From CAVIQK01 sp964613035 (lineage in GTDB: Bacteria; Bacillota; Clostridia; Christensenellales; DTU072), in the NCBI GenBank assembly GCA_964613035.1, contig CAZTFQ010000013.1, positions 1-55,380 of the forward strand: 55,380 bases of DNA, written 5' to 3'. Under the pieces are notes generated by a model. That model did not search any database. It was not told where the DNA came from and saw nothing but the letters and a program-made list of their open reading frames with translations. Shown one piece after another: positions 45,242 to 54,479 of this stretch (within the stretch, counting starts at the first letter, position 1; the number at the start of each line of letters is the position of its first letter). A program made the translations under genes and the position numbers.

Positions 45242-45781
45242 TTAAAAATCATCGTCATCGTCAAGGATGTCTTCATCGTCATCGTCGTCGGAGGCTTCGT
45301 CCGCGGAAACTTCTTCGAAGTCGTCGTCATCGTCGAAGAATTCTTCTTCCTCTTCCTCGGGTTCTTCGTCTTCGTCGTTCCAGCCTTCCTGTGCGGCAAG
45401 CTCGTCGAGAGAGAGTTCTTCGTCTTTATCGAGCACAGGCTCGGTTATGCCCAGTTCCTCGTCGGTGATGTCGATGGTCTCGTCCAGCGATTCTTCTTCG
45501 TCGTCCCAGCTGATGTCGGGCTCGTCGATATCGGCAAGACGCTTGGAGCCTTTTTCTCGATCCATTTCAAGAAGACAAGAGTGGCAATATTTTTCTCCTT
45601 CCACGACGTAATTGGTCTTGCAGCGGGGACAGATGCCTTCGCTTTCAAAGTCGATTTCTTCCATATCGTCGAGGTCGTCGTAGGTGAGTTGACCTTTAAG
45701 TTCTTGCTTGCAAATTTCGCAATATTCGTCCTCTACGGGGATGTAATTGATTTCGCATCTGGGGCATTTTTTGTATTTCAT
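45242..45781 (-). CDS. Double zinc-ribbon protein with acidic tail
   Basis: The 179-residue protein has two zinc ribbons with identical spacing, C-X2-C-X11-C-X2-C, at residues 6-24 and 51-69. The remainder is extremely acidic, ending in runs of Asp and Glu (DDDDDEDILDDDDDF-like). No signal peptide is present, so it is cytoplasmic. Acidic tails on zinc ribbons occur in proteins that bind basic partners such as ribosomal proteins, RNA polymerase or histone-like proteins; the partner here is unknown. A strong AAGGAGG lies before ATG 45781. Promoter and terminator are both present, so it is a free-standing gene between two surface-protein genes. Confidence 0.82.
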   Translation of the reverse strand: MKYKKCPRCEINYIPVEDEYCEICKQELKGQLTYDDLDDMEEIDFESEGICPRCKTNYVVEGEKYCHSCLLEMDREKGSKRLADIDEPDISWDDEEESLDETIDITDEELGITEPVLDKDEELSLDELAAQEGWNDEDEEPEEEEEEFFDDDDDFEEVSADEASDDDDDEDILDDDDDF

Positions 45782-45811
45782 GGAAAATCCCTCCTTTTCC
45801 GTTGCGGTGAT

Positions 45812-45840
45812 ATTATATTGACTACTAATCGATTTGTAAA
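45812..45840 (-). promoter_or_regulatory. Promoter of the acidic zinc-ribbon gene
   Basis: On the minus strand TTTACA (45840-45835) and TATAAT (45817-45812) are separated by 17 bases. Confidence 0.7.
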
Positions 45841-45948
45841 CTATTTTTTATAAAATTTTTGTTAAAACCTGATTTTTTGTGATAACACGACCGCAAGGAG
45901 AGGCTTTTTGCCGTTTTTTTCGGCTTGAAAAGTTTGTTAAAATTATCT

Positions 45949-45977
45949 TTTACTATTGCAAAAGGCTCCGATATAAT
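45949..45977 (+). promoter_or_regulatory. Promoter of the 2143-residue surface protein
   Basis: TTTACT (45949-45954) and TATAAT (45972-45977) are separated by 17 bases. The start near 45984 supports ATG 46045 over the in-frame TTG at 45925. Confidence 0.6.
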
Positions 45978-46044
45978 TTATTATATTATATATCTAATAT
46001 TATACGCTCGCGTAATTATCGCGCGCACGCGTACACATAGGCGT

Positions 46045-49000
46045 ATGAAAGGTAAAAAATTTTTTAGTTTAATATTGATTGCGGCGTTGATTTTGCTTTT
46101 GACGTCGATGGCGACGGGTTCGTTTTCGGAATCGGCTTTGGCTGAGAGCTCCGACAACGTCGAGTACGTCAAGGACATAAAGTTCTCTCTCGACGCCGCC
46201 ACGGCGGACGGCAACGTCGTAGAAGAGGGCGTTAAGCAATCGTCCCCGATCGTCTTCACTCTCGACGCAGGTCGGCAAGGCAACGGCAACGTTAAATTCT
46301 TTTATTATTGCTCGTACGACTCCGCGTCTGTCGACGTAAGCGCGATTGCCTCGTCCAAATGGACGTCCGTCCCCAAAGCGGATTCCGGCGATACCGTCGC
46401 GACGTATACCGTAGACGGCACGTACAATCAGACCGCTTATTATTATTTCAAATCGGAAGCGTCGTACAGCGGCGTCTCGGGTAACGGCGTATCCACGTCC
46501 ACTTATACGTATTATTATTCCGAGGGTAACGATTACGTATTCGGACTGAAAGAAAACATCAACGATACCATTAAACATTATTACGTCTCCGCGGACGAAA
46601 AAGAAGTCGTTTTCAATTCTTCCGACGCGTTGCATCTGGGTGCGATGGATTGTTTCGAAACTCGTATAGGAGAGCCGGCATCCGTCACCGACGGAGTCAT
46701 AACCGGCGTTACGGCAACGTATATCTCGCCTTCGGGAGAGACCGATTACGCCACGGACGTCGACGCGATCTACGTAGGAGCGGATATTAAGCTGACGATT
46801 GCTTCTCGCAACGCCTCTTCCGAATACGCTTATCAATACAGACTCATATCGACTCGTGACGGAGCTTCCGTCGTAGGGGATTGGAAAAACGTCGACGGCA
46901 ACGTTTTGACGATTAATTCCTCGTCTGTCGGAAGTAACGTCTTCGAGGGTAGGGTGGAGTTCAGAGCTTACAACGCCGACGGCGCACTGTGTCTGGACGG
47001 AGTCGGCTCGGAAATATTCGGCGACGAAGAGACTTTTCACACGTCGGAAAGCGGCGACGAGTACGAAGAAAATTTGATTTATATTAAATGGTCTACGGCT
47101 ACGCCTACGTTCGGCGTAACGCCCACGTACGTTGACCCCGCAGACGGCGAAACCAAGACTTACGTACAGGCTTACAACGTCTACGCTCCGTCTGCCGTGA
47201 CGTACTTCCTCGCTCCGAGTCAACCGCTGTTTTCTCAGGACGTATATTTTTACTGGTACACTGCGAGTATAGAGGGCAGCGGAACGGACGTCTCCTATCC
47301 CGGCGGAGAAGGCGGCACGATAGGTAGATATTCCGCTTCCGAAAAAGCCTATTACGTCGGAGCCAATAAGGCGTATTACTATGCGGACGGCAAATGGTAC
47401 GACGGCAACACCCGAGAGTCAGTCAACAACCCTGGCGTGTCGATGTCGCTGGAATCTTCGAAAAGAGTCGTTAAGTTTTTTGCAACGACCGTCGGCGGCA
47501 ACGATTTCGCTTATCCTACGGTTTTTTCAACCAATATCGACAAAGTCAAACCCGAGGTTTCCTTAACGATGAGGGACGCTCGCGGCACGGAGTTTTCGAC
47601 GGAAGACAGCGGCGCGATTTTCGCGCTCAACAGCTTGACTTTTAATATAACCACGAAAAACGTTCTGGAGTCTGCCGCGTATACGGAGTATCAATACAGA
47701 GCCTCCGAGAGCGACGAGTGGACGAAAATAGACCCCGTCAGAAGCAACGGTTTGACTTATTATACGGTGACCGACTACGCTTCCGGCGCGGACGAGTATC
47801 TCGACGGCAGATATTTCTTCCGCATCAAGTCCGCGGCAGGGCTGTATTCCGACGTCGTGGAGATAATATATTCGATAGACAGTTCCGACTTCTCTTTTTT
47901 AACCTCTTCCAAAAACGGCGACATCGGCTACGATATGTCTGCGGAATGGGCTTATCAGCTCCCCGTGACCGACGCCGAGGGCAACGTTGTCAGAAGCTAT
48001 AAGGTGGAAGACGGTCTGCGCATAGAAGTCGACGTCAAGGCTAAAGGGATATACACTTTCTATTACACCGTTAAAGATCGCGACGGCGAAACTCAAATGC
48101 TCGTCGACGAAGAAATAGCTTGTCAGGAACTGAGCAACGGGTGCTACAGATACACCTGTATACTCAAAGACAGCGTCAAAGACGGCATATTTACATTTTA
48201 TGCAAAAAACAGAGCCGGTTACGCAAGTGACGGAATTACGCTCAACGAGCCCGTGTCGATAGATTCTTATCCCGCGTCAGTCAAGGCGGAGGGCTATATG
48301 AACGGAAGTCTGATTCCGTCCTCGACGGAAGGAACCGTGACCGTGAGCGAATATATCAACGGAAAAGCCGACGTTTCGCTGTCTCCGATAGGTTCTGTCG
48401 GATTCAGAAAAAACAACGTCTCCGGATACACCGTTTTCAGAGTGGTGGGTGACAACGAAATGGAGCTGACTGCCGACGAGGACGGCGTATACGTGCTGAG
48501 CAACTGCTCCTCGGGCGGAGACTACACCTTCTTGATACGTACCGGCGCGGGTGTGGAAAGTACTCTGACGTACAGGCTTAACGTGGAGTCTGCGGACATC
48601 TCCGTAGTCGACGTCGAAATCAACGTGTCCGACGAGGACGGTCGTTACGGGACGGATACTCTCGATATAGACGAATTGCGTTCCGTATGGGTAGCAAATT
48701 TTCTGAAGTTGACCTTTAAGAAAAACGCCGATTACGTCGCGCCGTTCAATATTCTGTACAGGACGGGCGAGTCGTCGTTTTCGACGCTGGTAGAAGCCTC
48801 TTCGGACGGTGTGGCGATATTGGATCTATCCAAGTTGAAAGAGGACGGGACTTTTTCCGACGAGGAAGGATATTCTTATCAGAATAAAGGCAGTTTCACG
48901 TTTTTCTTTAAGCTGGAATCGGTCGCGGTCGACGCAGGCGGTCAACGCAAATATTCCGACGAGAGAGAAATCGTCGTCAACGTCAACAGAGAGGTTGCCA

Positions 49001-52000
49001 ATCTGACCGTAACCAAACAGGATTCTTCCACGTCTTGGCATAAAGGCGAAGTCAAGATAATGCTTGCCAACAAAAGAGATTACGACGGGACGTCTTTCGT
49101 CTATCAGATGGCATATGTCGTAGGCAACGCCGCTCCCGAGGTGTGGAACGATATCGATTTGTCTCAATGCGATCGCACTCCTCAGCATAGCGGGGATCTG
49201 GATTATTATGTCTACACCCTCACTCTTAACAACAATTTCAACGGCATCGTATATTTCAGAGCTCTCAACTCTGCCGGATACATAGGGTCGACAGAGTCGG
49301 TCAGACTCTCGCTTATGTACGACAACACGACTCCCGACGTGACCAGAGCCATACTCGTAGGCGGTCAAAAAGGTTACTCCGCGTACGATATCAAAAACTC
49401 TTCCGACCCGACGCTCGGTTCCGTCGTTAAAAACGGCTCCGTTACGGAAGTGTACGTAGCTTCATCCGTAGAGTTGCGCACGCCCGACGAGGCGGACGGA
49501 CAGTTTGCCCCGACGCTTTTCTTCGCTTACAGAGGAGAAGTAGCCCCCGCCCTTCCGGAGATAGGCGTGGTTAACGGCGAATTGACCGTAGTCAATTACA
49601 ACGGCTGGGTCAATCTTGCGGAGAGCTCTCACGCTCTTAACAAAAACGATAAAACGTCCGTGTATATGTACGCATATAACGGTTCTAAGGAAAGCGGCGT
49701 CGTTAAAGTGGATATCATACAGGACAACGGTATCCCCGAGCTGTCTTTAAGTTATGCCGCGAGTGCCGGCGCGACGGATACGGGCAGCGGCTCGGGCGTA
49801 TTCACTTTCCACTGGGCAGAATATAACGACGTGACGCTTAGCGCGACGACCTCGACCGCCGTGAGATATCAGGTAAACATCAACGACGTCTGGTACGATC
49901 TGGGTACGGTTAAGAACAATGCCATAGAAACCAAATGGCTCGGTAGCGGAGAGACGTTCGATTTCAGTTTCGGCGCGGATACGCTCTATATTCTCATAGG
50001 CAAGCGCAGCATAATGAGCACGGTCGGTTTTCGCGCGATTGCCAAGACGGGAGCTTATAAGGAGTCCTCTTCCGTCAACCTTAGGATAGACACGGAAGAC
50101 CCCGAGTTTGATTTGGTCATAACTTCGGGCGACGAAACTTATAAAAACAGTATCCCTGCCGATAAATGGTTCACGGGAGCGGTGAAGTTTGCCATAGTAC
50201 CGAAAAACGTCGACGCCAATCCCGGCGGAGTGACGTATCAATATTCTTTCGAGCGCGATCCCGATTTTACTCAGGGATCCGGATCCGGCGGATCGGTTAA
50301 CATCAACAATCTGACTTTCACCAGTAACAACCTCGACGGACTGATCAGCCAGAGGACCGCAAGCGGCGAGTACGTCAAGTCGGGTTACGGTACTCTTACG
50401 GTGTATGCCGTCTCCAGAGTGAGCGACGATAAGACCGTCAAACAAGAGATTTCGCTCAAGATAGACGCGCTTTTGCCGGAGTTCGGGATAGATTCTTTCT
50501 ATTACGACGACAAGGGTACGGAAGTAACGTTCTTGAGCGGCTCCTGGGTCAATGCGGATTCAGTGACGGTCAACGTGTCGGCAATAGGCGAGACGGTCTA
50601 CGGCAGCGCGGTGTATAAAAACGTGGTCGCTCCCACGGTGTGGTATATGTACTCCGAGAGCGGAGAGGGCACGTATAGCGAATATACGGGCAGTCTGACC
50701 ATAACGGAACAGACGAAAATCTATTTCAAATCCGTATCGGTGGCGGGACAGGTCGTAGAAAAAATCTTCGACGTCAATATAGACAGAATGGCTCCCGAGA
50801 TCAAAACGCGTCTGACCGCGGGAGGGAAGTTCTACGTCGACGAGAGAATATCCTGGCTACACGACGACGATACGATTAAGATATCCACTCTTAACGAAAT
50901 GCAATTTTCCAACGGCGACGTTGTCTCTGTCGAGACTATCAATCCTTATAAGTATACTACGACCAATCGCGTGACGGATCCCAATTACGGCTTGTGCAAG
51001 CTGTATCTCGAGGACCTCGCCGGTAACGTGGCGACGTTTGAGTTCTATATGCTCCCCGTAGACGTTACGGTGGACAACATCGAATATACGGAAAGAGACC
51101 TTTTGAGACTCGCCGAGCTGAGAGCGGCGATAGACGCCTCTGCCGATGCGTATTACAGCGGAGAGACGCTCATTTATACGGCGCCTCTCACCACGGAGCG
51201 TAAGAGCTACTTCGAAAATCTCTATACGCGGCTGGTTAAGCGCCTCGACGTGTTGCAACACGAAGTGGACGAGTTTAGGAGTTATCTGTATTCCGTCGCC
51301 GGCAAGAGCGCCAATTCATTCACTCTGCAGGGAGAATATTCGGACGTCAATTCTCATATAGAGTCCTATAATTCTTACGCGCAATGGGAAAAAGACGCCA
51401 TAACGGAAGGTTCTTTCGTCAAAAACAACGTCACGTATAAATATAACAACGTGTTCAACGTGCTGGAAGACGCGTACAAAACGCTTAAGTCTTCTATGGA
51501 TTTGGTAGACGCCGCGTCGGACGCCGTGTCTAAACTTCCCGCGGAAATGGTGGTCGAGGTCTCCGATTACGAGACGATTATGCGCGCCTACAACGTCCAC
51601 GCGTCTCTTACTGCGGACCAGAAGTCCGTCTTCCCGTCCAGATTGTTGCAAAAACTTTTGTCGGTCAAGTCCCGATGCGAAGAATTGATGCTCACTACCG
51701 ATACGGGAGTCAAAGTGGAGGGCGACAAGCTCCCCGACGGCATACGACTGGTGGCGGACGAAGTCAACAAGTCCACCGACGATTACGCTTCCGTGCAGAG
51801 TAAGATTCTTTCCGCAACGGCAGAAGGAGAGCCTCGCTCGGTGGTCATCGTGCGTAAGGTCTATTTCACGGGAGAGGGCAGTACTAAGGAAACGGGCACC
51901 ATGACGATGACCATTACCATCCCCGAGGGCGTGGACGATCTCGGGATAGAGTATCGTAATTATACGGCTTTCGCCGTCTACAGATATCTCTCGGACGGAT

Positions 52001-52476
52001 CGGTGCTTAAGATGTCCGACGTCACGATAGCCCCCGACGGGAAGTCGGTGAGTTTCACTACGAGTGAAGTAGGCACATATGCGCTGGTTTCCAATTCTAC
52101 CGTCAGAGCTAAAGCCGATTCCGACAAGATATACGGTTATATAGGCGATATCGCGATAGACGCCACGATGATAATATATATCGCGGTTGGCGCGGGAGTA
52201 TTGTTCGTCATACTCATCGTCATATTGATTATAACGGGCGTAAGAAGGAGAGCGTTCCTTGCGCGCTATGACGAGCGTTATCGCTACGGTCTGAGAGCCA
52301 AGGGTATCACTCGCGTGCCGAAGGGCAACAAGGCGAGAGCGCGTAACCCGAAAAACGACTCCGAATATGCCCGACCTATGCCAGCGGGGCTGAGAGAAGG
52401 CAAGCCCTTCGACCCGAAAGCCGCTAAAAAAGAACGAAAGAAAGCAGAAAAAGCCGCTAAAAGCGCAAAGAAGTAG
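46045..52476 (+). CDS. Large Ig-repeat surface protein with C-terminal membrane anchor
   Basis: The 2143-residue product starts at ATG 46045 with a signal peptide (MKGKKFFSLILIAALILLL, cleavage likely after ALA near residue 31). Most of it is beta-rich repeats of about 100-150 residues. Each has a Y-x-Y strand, a W-x-x-[IV] turn, a YF-[RK] strand and often ends in [IV]-D-x2-xPE, a layout like OmpL47/bacterial Ig-like domains. Near the C-terminus a helical region (LRAAIDASADAYYSGE onward) precedes a membrane helix (AVGAGVLFVILIVILIITG) and a basic tail of about 85 residues ending in Lys/Ala-rich sequence. There is no LPXTG. The start has only a weak Shine-Dalgarno. rmuC begins three bases after its stop codon, so the two are co-transcribed. 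Confidence 0.85.
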   Translation: MKGKKFFSLILIAALILLLTSMATGSFSESALAESSDNVEYVKDIKFSLDAATADGNVVEEGVKQSSPIVFTLDAGRQGNGNVKFFYYCSYDSASVDVSAIASSKWTSVPKADSGDTVATYTVDGTYNQTAYYYFKSEASYSGVSGNGVSTSTYTYYYSEGNDYVFGLKENINDTIKHYYVSADEKEVVFNSSDALHLGAMDCFETRIGEPASVTDGVITGVTATYISPSGETDYATDVDAIYVGADIKLTIASRNASSEYAYQYRLISTRDGASVVGDWKNVDGNVLTINSSSVGSNVFEGRVEFRAYNADGALCLDGVGSEIFGDEETFHTSESGDEYEENLIYIKWSTATPTFGVTPTYVDPADGETKTYVQAYNVYAPSAVTYFLAPSQPLFSQDVYFYWYTASIEGSGTDVSYPGGEGGTIGRYSASEKAYYVGANKAYYYADGKWYDGNTRESVNNPGVSMSLESSKRVVKFFATTVGGNDFAYPTVFSTNIDKVKPEVSLTMRDARGTEFSTEDSGAIFALNSLTFNITTKNVLESAAYTEYQYRASESDEWTKIDPVRSNGLTYYTVTDYASGADEYLDGRYFFRIKSAAGLYSDVVEIIYSIDSSDFSFLTSSKNGDIGYDMSAEWAYQLPVTDAEGNVVRSYKVEDGLRIEVDVKAKGIYTFYYTVKDRDGETQMLVDEEIACQELSNGCYRYTCILKDSVKDGIFTFYAKNRAGYASDGITLNEPVSIDSYPASVKAEGYMNGSLIPSSTEGTVTVSEYINGKADVSLSPIGSVGFRKNNVSGYTVFRVVGDNEMELTADEDGVYVLSNCSSGGDYTFLIRTGAGVESTLTYRLNVESADISVVDVEINVSDEDGRYGTDTLDIDELRSVWVANFLKLTFKKNADYVAPFNILYRTGESSFSTLVEASSDGVAILDLSKLKEDGTFSDEEGYSYQNKGSFTFFFKLESVAVDAGGQRKYSDEREIVVNVNREVANLTVTKQDSSTSWHKGEVKIMLANKRDYDGTSFVYQMAYVVGNAAPEVWNDIDLSQCDRTPQHSGDLDYYVYTLTLNNNFNGIVYFRALNSAGYIGSTESVRLSLMYDNTTPDVTRAILVGGQKGYSAYDIKNSSDPTLGSVVKNGSVTEVYVASSVELRTPDEADGQFAPTLFFAYRGEVAPALPEIGVVNGELTVVNYNGWVNLAESSHALNKNDKTSVYMYAYNGSKESGVVKVDIIQDNGIPELSLSYAASAGATDTGSGSGVFTFHWAEYNDVTLSATTSTAVRYQVNINDVWYDLGTVKNNAIETKWLGSGETFDFSFGADTLYILIGKRSIMSTVGFRAIAKTGAYKESSSVNLRIDTEDPEFDLVITSGDETYKNSIPADKWFTGAVKFAIVPKNVDANPGGVTYQYSFERDPDFTQGSGSGGSVNINNLTFTSNNLDGLISQRTASGEYVKSGYGTLTVYAVSRVSDDKTVKQEISLKIDALLPEFGIDSFYYDDKGTEVTFLSGSWVNADSVTVNVSAIGETVYGSAVYKNVVAPTVWYMYSESGEGTYSEYTGSLTITEQTKIYFKSVSVAGQVVEKIFDVNIDRMAPEIKTRLTAGGKFYVDERISWLHDDDTIKISTLNEMQFSNGDVVSVETINPYKYTTTNRVTDPNYGLCKLYLEDLAGNVATFEFYMLPVDVTVDNIEYTERDLLRLAELRAAIDASADAYYSGETLIYTAPLTTERKSYFENLYTRLVKRLDVLQHEVDEFRSYLYSVAGKSANSFTLQGEYSDVNSHIESYNSYAQWEKDAITEGSFVKNNVTYKYNNVFNVLEDAYKTLKSSMDLVDAASDAVSKLPAEMVVEVSDYETIMRAYNVHASLTADQKSVFPSRLLQKLLSVKSRCEELMLTTDTGVKVEGDKLPDGIRLVADEVNKSTDDYASVQSKILSATAEGEPRSVVIVRKVYFTGEGSTKETGTMTMTITIPEGVDDLGIEYRNYTAFAVYRYLSDGSVLKMSDVTIAPDGKSVSFTTSEVGTYALVSNSTVRAKADSDKIYGYIGDIAIDATMIIYIAVGAGVLFVILIVILIITGVRRRAFLARYDERYRYGLRAKGITRVPKGNKARARNPKNDSEYARPMPAGLREGKPFDPKAAKKERKKAEKAAKSAKK

Positions 52477-52479
52477 AAT

Positions 52480-53652
52480 ATGGAATTGATTATAATATCA
52501 TTAAGCGTCGTCGCGGTGATACTCGGGGGCATAAGCCTCGCGCTCATGGCGACGATATACAGACGCACTAAAAACGATTCGCGTTCCGTAGGCGCGGACG
52601 AAGCATTCATAGAAGCGGAAAACAAACGTCTAAAAGACGACTTCGCCAGGACGATAGGCGCATTGTCGGGCAATACCTTCGACGCGGTACAAAAGATGAC
52701 CGACTCCAACGAGCGCCGCGTTACGGAACTGGGCGATAAAGTCAACGCCGCTCTTAAAGAAATCAGGGAAGAGACCGCGCGCCAGCTGTCCGATATGCGC
52801 ACCGTTGTCGACGACAAACTCAACAGCACTCTGACGGAGCGCTTCAATTCGTCGTTCTCGGTTATTTCGGAGAGACTGGAAGCCGTCGCGACCAAGCTTG
52901 GGGAAGTGCAGAGTCTCACCACGAGCGTCACCGATCTCAAGAGGCTGATGAGCAATGTCAAGCTCCGCGGCGGTATAGGAGAGGTAATGCTCGGAGAACT
53001 GCTGTCGGAGATACTTCACGAGTCTCAGTACGAGACGCAGTTTAAGCTCTCACAGGGCGACGACGGGAGGGTAGACTTCGCGGTCAGGCTCCCCGGAAAA
53101 GGCGAGGGAGAGATTATTTATCTGCCTATCGACAGCAAGTTTCCCTCGGAAGCGTATCTTAAACTTCAAGACGCCGCAGAGGCGGGCGACAAGGACGGCG
53201 TGGACGCCGCCAGAAAAGAGCTTCTTTCCGCGGTGGAAAAGCAGGCGCGTTCTATAAGAGATAAATATATAAAGGTCCCCAAGACGACCGACTTTGCCAT
53301 AATGTACGTCCCGACAGAGGGACTCTATGCGGAGATAGTAAAAGACCCCGAGTTTATTAAAAAACTCCGCGAGTGCAAGGTTACTCCCGCAGGTCCGACG
53401 ACGCTTGCGTCTATTCTCAACGCGTTGAAGATAGGTTTCGAGACGCTTGCCATTCAGCGCAGTACCGCGGATATCGTCAAGATATTCATCCAGGTCAAGA
53501 AGGATATAGCGACCTTTAACTCGGACGTGGCTAAGATAAGCGAAAATCTCGAAAAAGTAGGCAAGTCGATAGCCGGCGCGACCGAAAGAGGTCGTCAAAT
53601 CGAAAAGAAAATCAACCGTCTCTCCATCCCGGAGGATACCGCCAATGAATAA
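52480..53652 (+). CDS. rmuC: DNA recombination protein RmuC
   Basis: The 390-residue protein has an N-terminal membrane helix, a long coiled coil (about residues 45-150) and the RmuC PD-(D/E)XK-like core: KLRGGIGEVMLGELLSEIL, then VDFAVRLPG and IYLPIDSKFPSEAYL, then FAIMYVPTEGLYAEI. RmuC family proteins limit DNA inversions and replication-linked damage. It lies three bases after the 2143-residue protein gene and overlaps pgsA by eight bases, so all three form one transcript. Confidence 0.95.
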   Translation: MELIIISLSVVAVILGGISLALMATIYRRTKNDSRSVGADEAFIEAENKRLKDDFARTIGALSGNTFDAVQKMTDSNERRVTELGDKVNAALKEIREETARQLSDMRTVVDDKLNSTLTERFNSSFSVISERLEAVATKLGEVQSLTTSVTDLKRLMSNVKLRGGIGEVMLGELLSEILHESQYETQFKLSQGDDGRVDFAVRLPGKGEGEIIYLPIDSKFPSEAYLKLQDAAEAGDKDGVDAARKELLSAVEKQARSIRDKYIKVPKTTDFAIMYVPTEGLYAEIVKDPEFIKKLRECKVTPAGPTTLASILNALKIGFETLAIQRSTADIVKIFIQVKKDIATFNSDVAKISENLEKVGKSIAGATERGRQIEKKINRLSIPEDTANE

Positions 53653-54202
53653 AAACGTCCCCAATATCATATCCCTACTAAGAATAGCTCTTTGCCCGGT
53701 ACTCTTCGTATTGTTTTTCACGGGATGTCGGATTGCTTCCGCGGCATTCTTCCTGGTGTTGTGCATTACGGACAGTCTGGACGGATATATAGCCAGAAAG
53801 TATAATCTGGTCTCGTCTATGGGTAAGTTCCTCGACCCGATTGCCGATAAAGTGCTTGTTGTGTCGGCAATGATATTGCTGGCGGTGTCTCTCAACGGAG
53901 AGGGTGCGGATTATGCGCTGACGATGTATTCGTATGCGATATGCTTCACGCTGATGATAGGCAGAGACTTCATCGTGTCGGGCTTCCGTCTGGTCGCGGT
54001 TGAAAAAGGCGTCGTCATAGCCGCAGATATTTTCGGCAAGATTAAGACCTTCACTCTGGACGTCGCATTGACGATCCTGTTCCTTACCCGATATAGCAAT
54101 ATAATATTATATATAGGATTATCCTTATTATATCTGTCGACCGTCGTCGCCATAATCGGTGCGGTCAACTATATATCGAAAAATAAATCCGTCCTCGGCT
54201 GA
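53645..54202 (+). CDS. pgsA: CDP-diacylglycerol-glycerol-3-phosphate phosphatidyltransferase
   Basis: The 185-residue integral membrane enzyme makes phosphatidylglycerol phosphate. The CDP-alcohol phosphatidyltransferase signature is complete: D-x2-DG-x2-AR followed by G-x3-D-x3-D (DSLDGYIARKYNLVSSMGKF, then LDPIADK). It starts with NVPNIISLLRIAL as PgsA does and has about five membrane helices. It overlaps rmuC by eight bases and ends before the terminator at 54247. Confidence 0.95.
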   Translation: MNKNVPNIISLLRIALCPVLFVLFFTGCRIASAAFFLVLCITDSLDGYIARKYNLVSSMGKFLDPIADKVLVVSAMILLAVSLNGEGADYALTMYSYAICFTLMIGRDFIVSGFRLVAVEKGVVIAADIFGKIKTFTLDVALTILFLTRYSNIILYIGLSLLYLSTVVAIIGAVNYISKNKSVLG

Positions 54203-54246
54203 CTTATCGTAGTCTCGCCGAAGGATGTTTCACGACAGAGTTTTGT

Positions 54247-54272
54247 AGCCTCCGATACGGAGGCTCTTTTTT
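54247..54272 (+). terminator. Terminator of the 2143-residue protein-rmuC-pgsA transcript
   Basis: AGCCTCCG (54247-54254) and CGGAGGCT (54258-54265) enclose a three-base loop, followed by C and six T residues. Confidence 0.9.
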
Positions 54273-54351
54273 ATTGTCCCAAACTCTCCCCGAAAGGGGT
54301 CCAAACGGGTAAAAAGGGTATCCCGAGCAATTTTTTTTGTTTCACACTCGA

Positions 54352-54399
54352 CCACAAGATGTTGTGTTTTATGAAAAAAAATCATACAACTAATTGTAT
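54352..54399 (+). promoter_or_regulatory. Paired NrdR boxes upstream of nrdD
   Basis: Two 16-bp palindrome-like sites, CCACAAGATGTTGTGT (54352-54367) and ATACAACTAATTGTAT (54384-54399), start exactly 32 bp apart, about three helical turns. This is the arrangement of NrdR repressor boxes in front of ribonucleotide reductase genes. The promoter begins nine bases downstream. Confidence 0.8.
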
Positions 54400-54407
54400 T
54401 TTTGGTA

Positions 54408-54436
54408 TTGACAACGGGTATAACAAATGGTAGAAT
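54408..54436 (+). promoter_or_regulatory. Promoter of nrdD
   Basis: TTGACA (54408-54413) and TAGAAT (54431-54436) are separated by 17 bases; leader of about 37 nt with AGGAGA before the ATG. Confidence 0.75.
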
Positions 54437-54479
54437 AACAGAGCACGAAAAAAGAAACACGTTTTTAGGAGAAAGAAAA

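Noticed and set aside
45925..46044. A longer version of the 2143-residue protein from TTG 45925
   Set aside because: The predicted promoter -10 (45972-45977) lies inside this extension, and the signal peptide begins at 46045.
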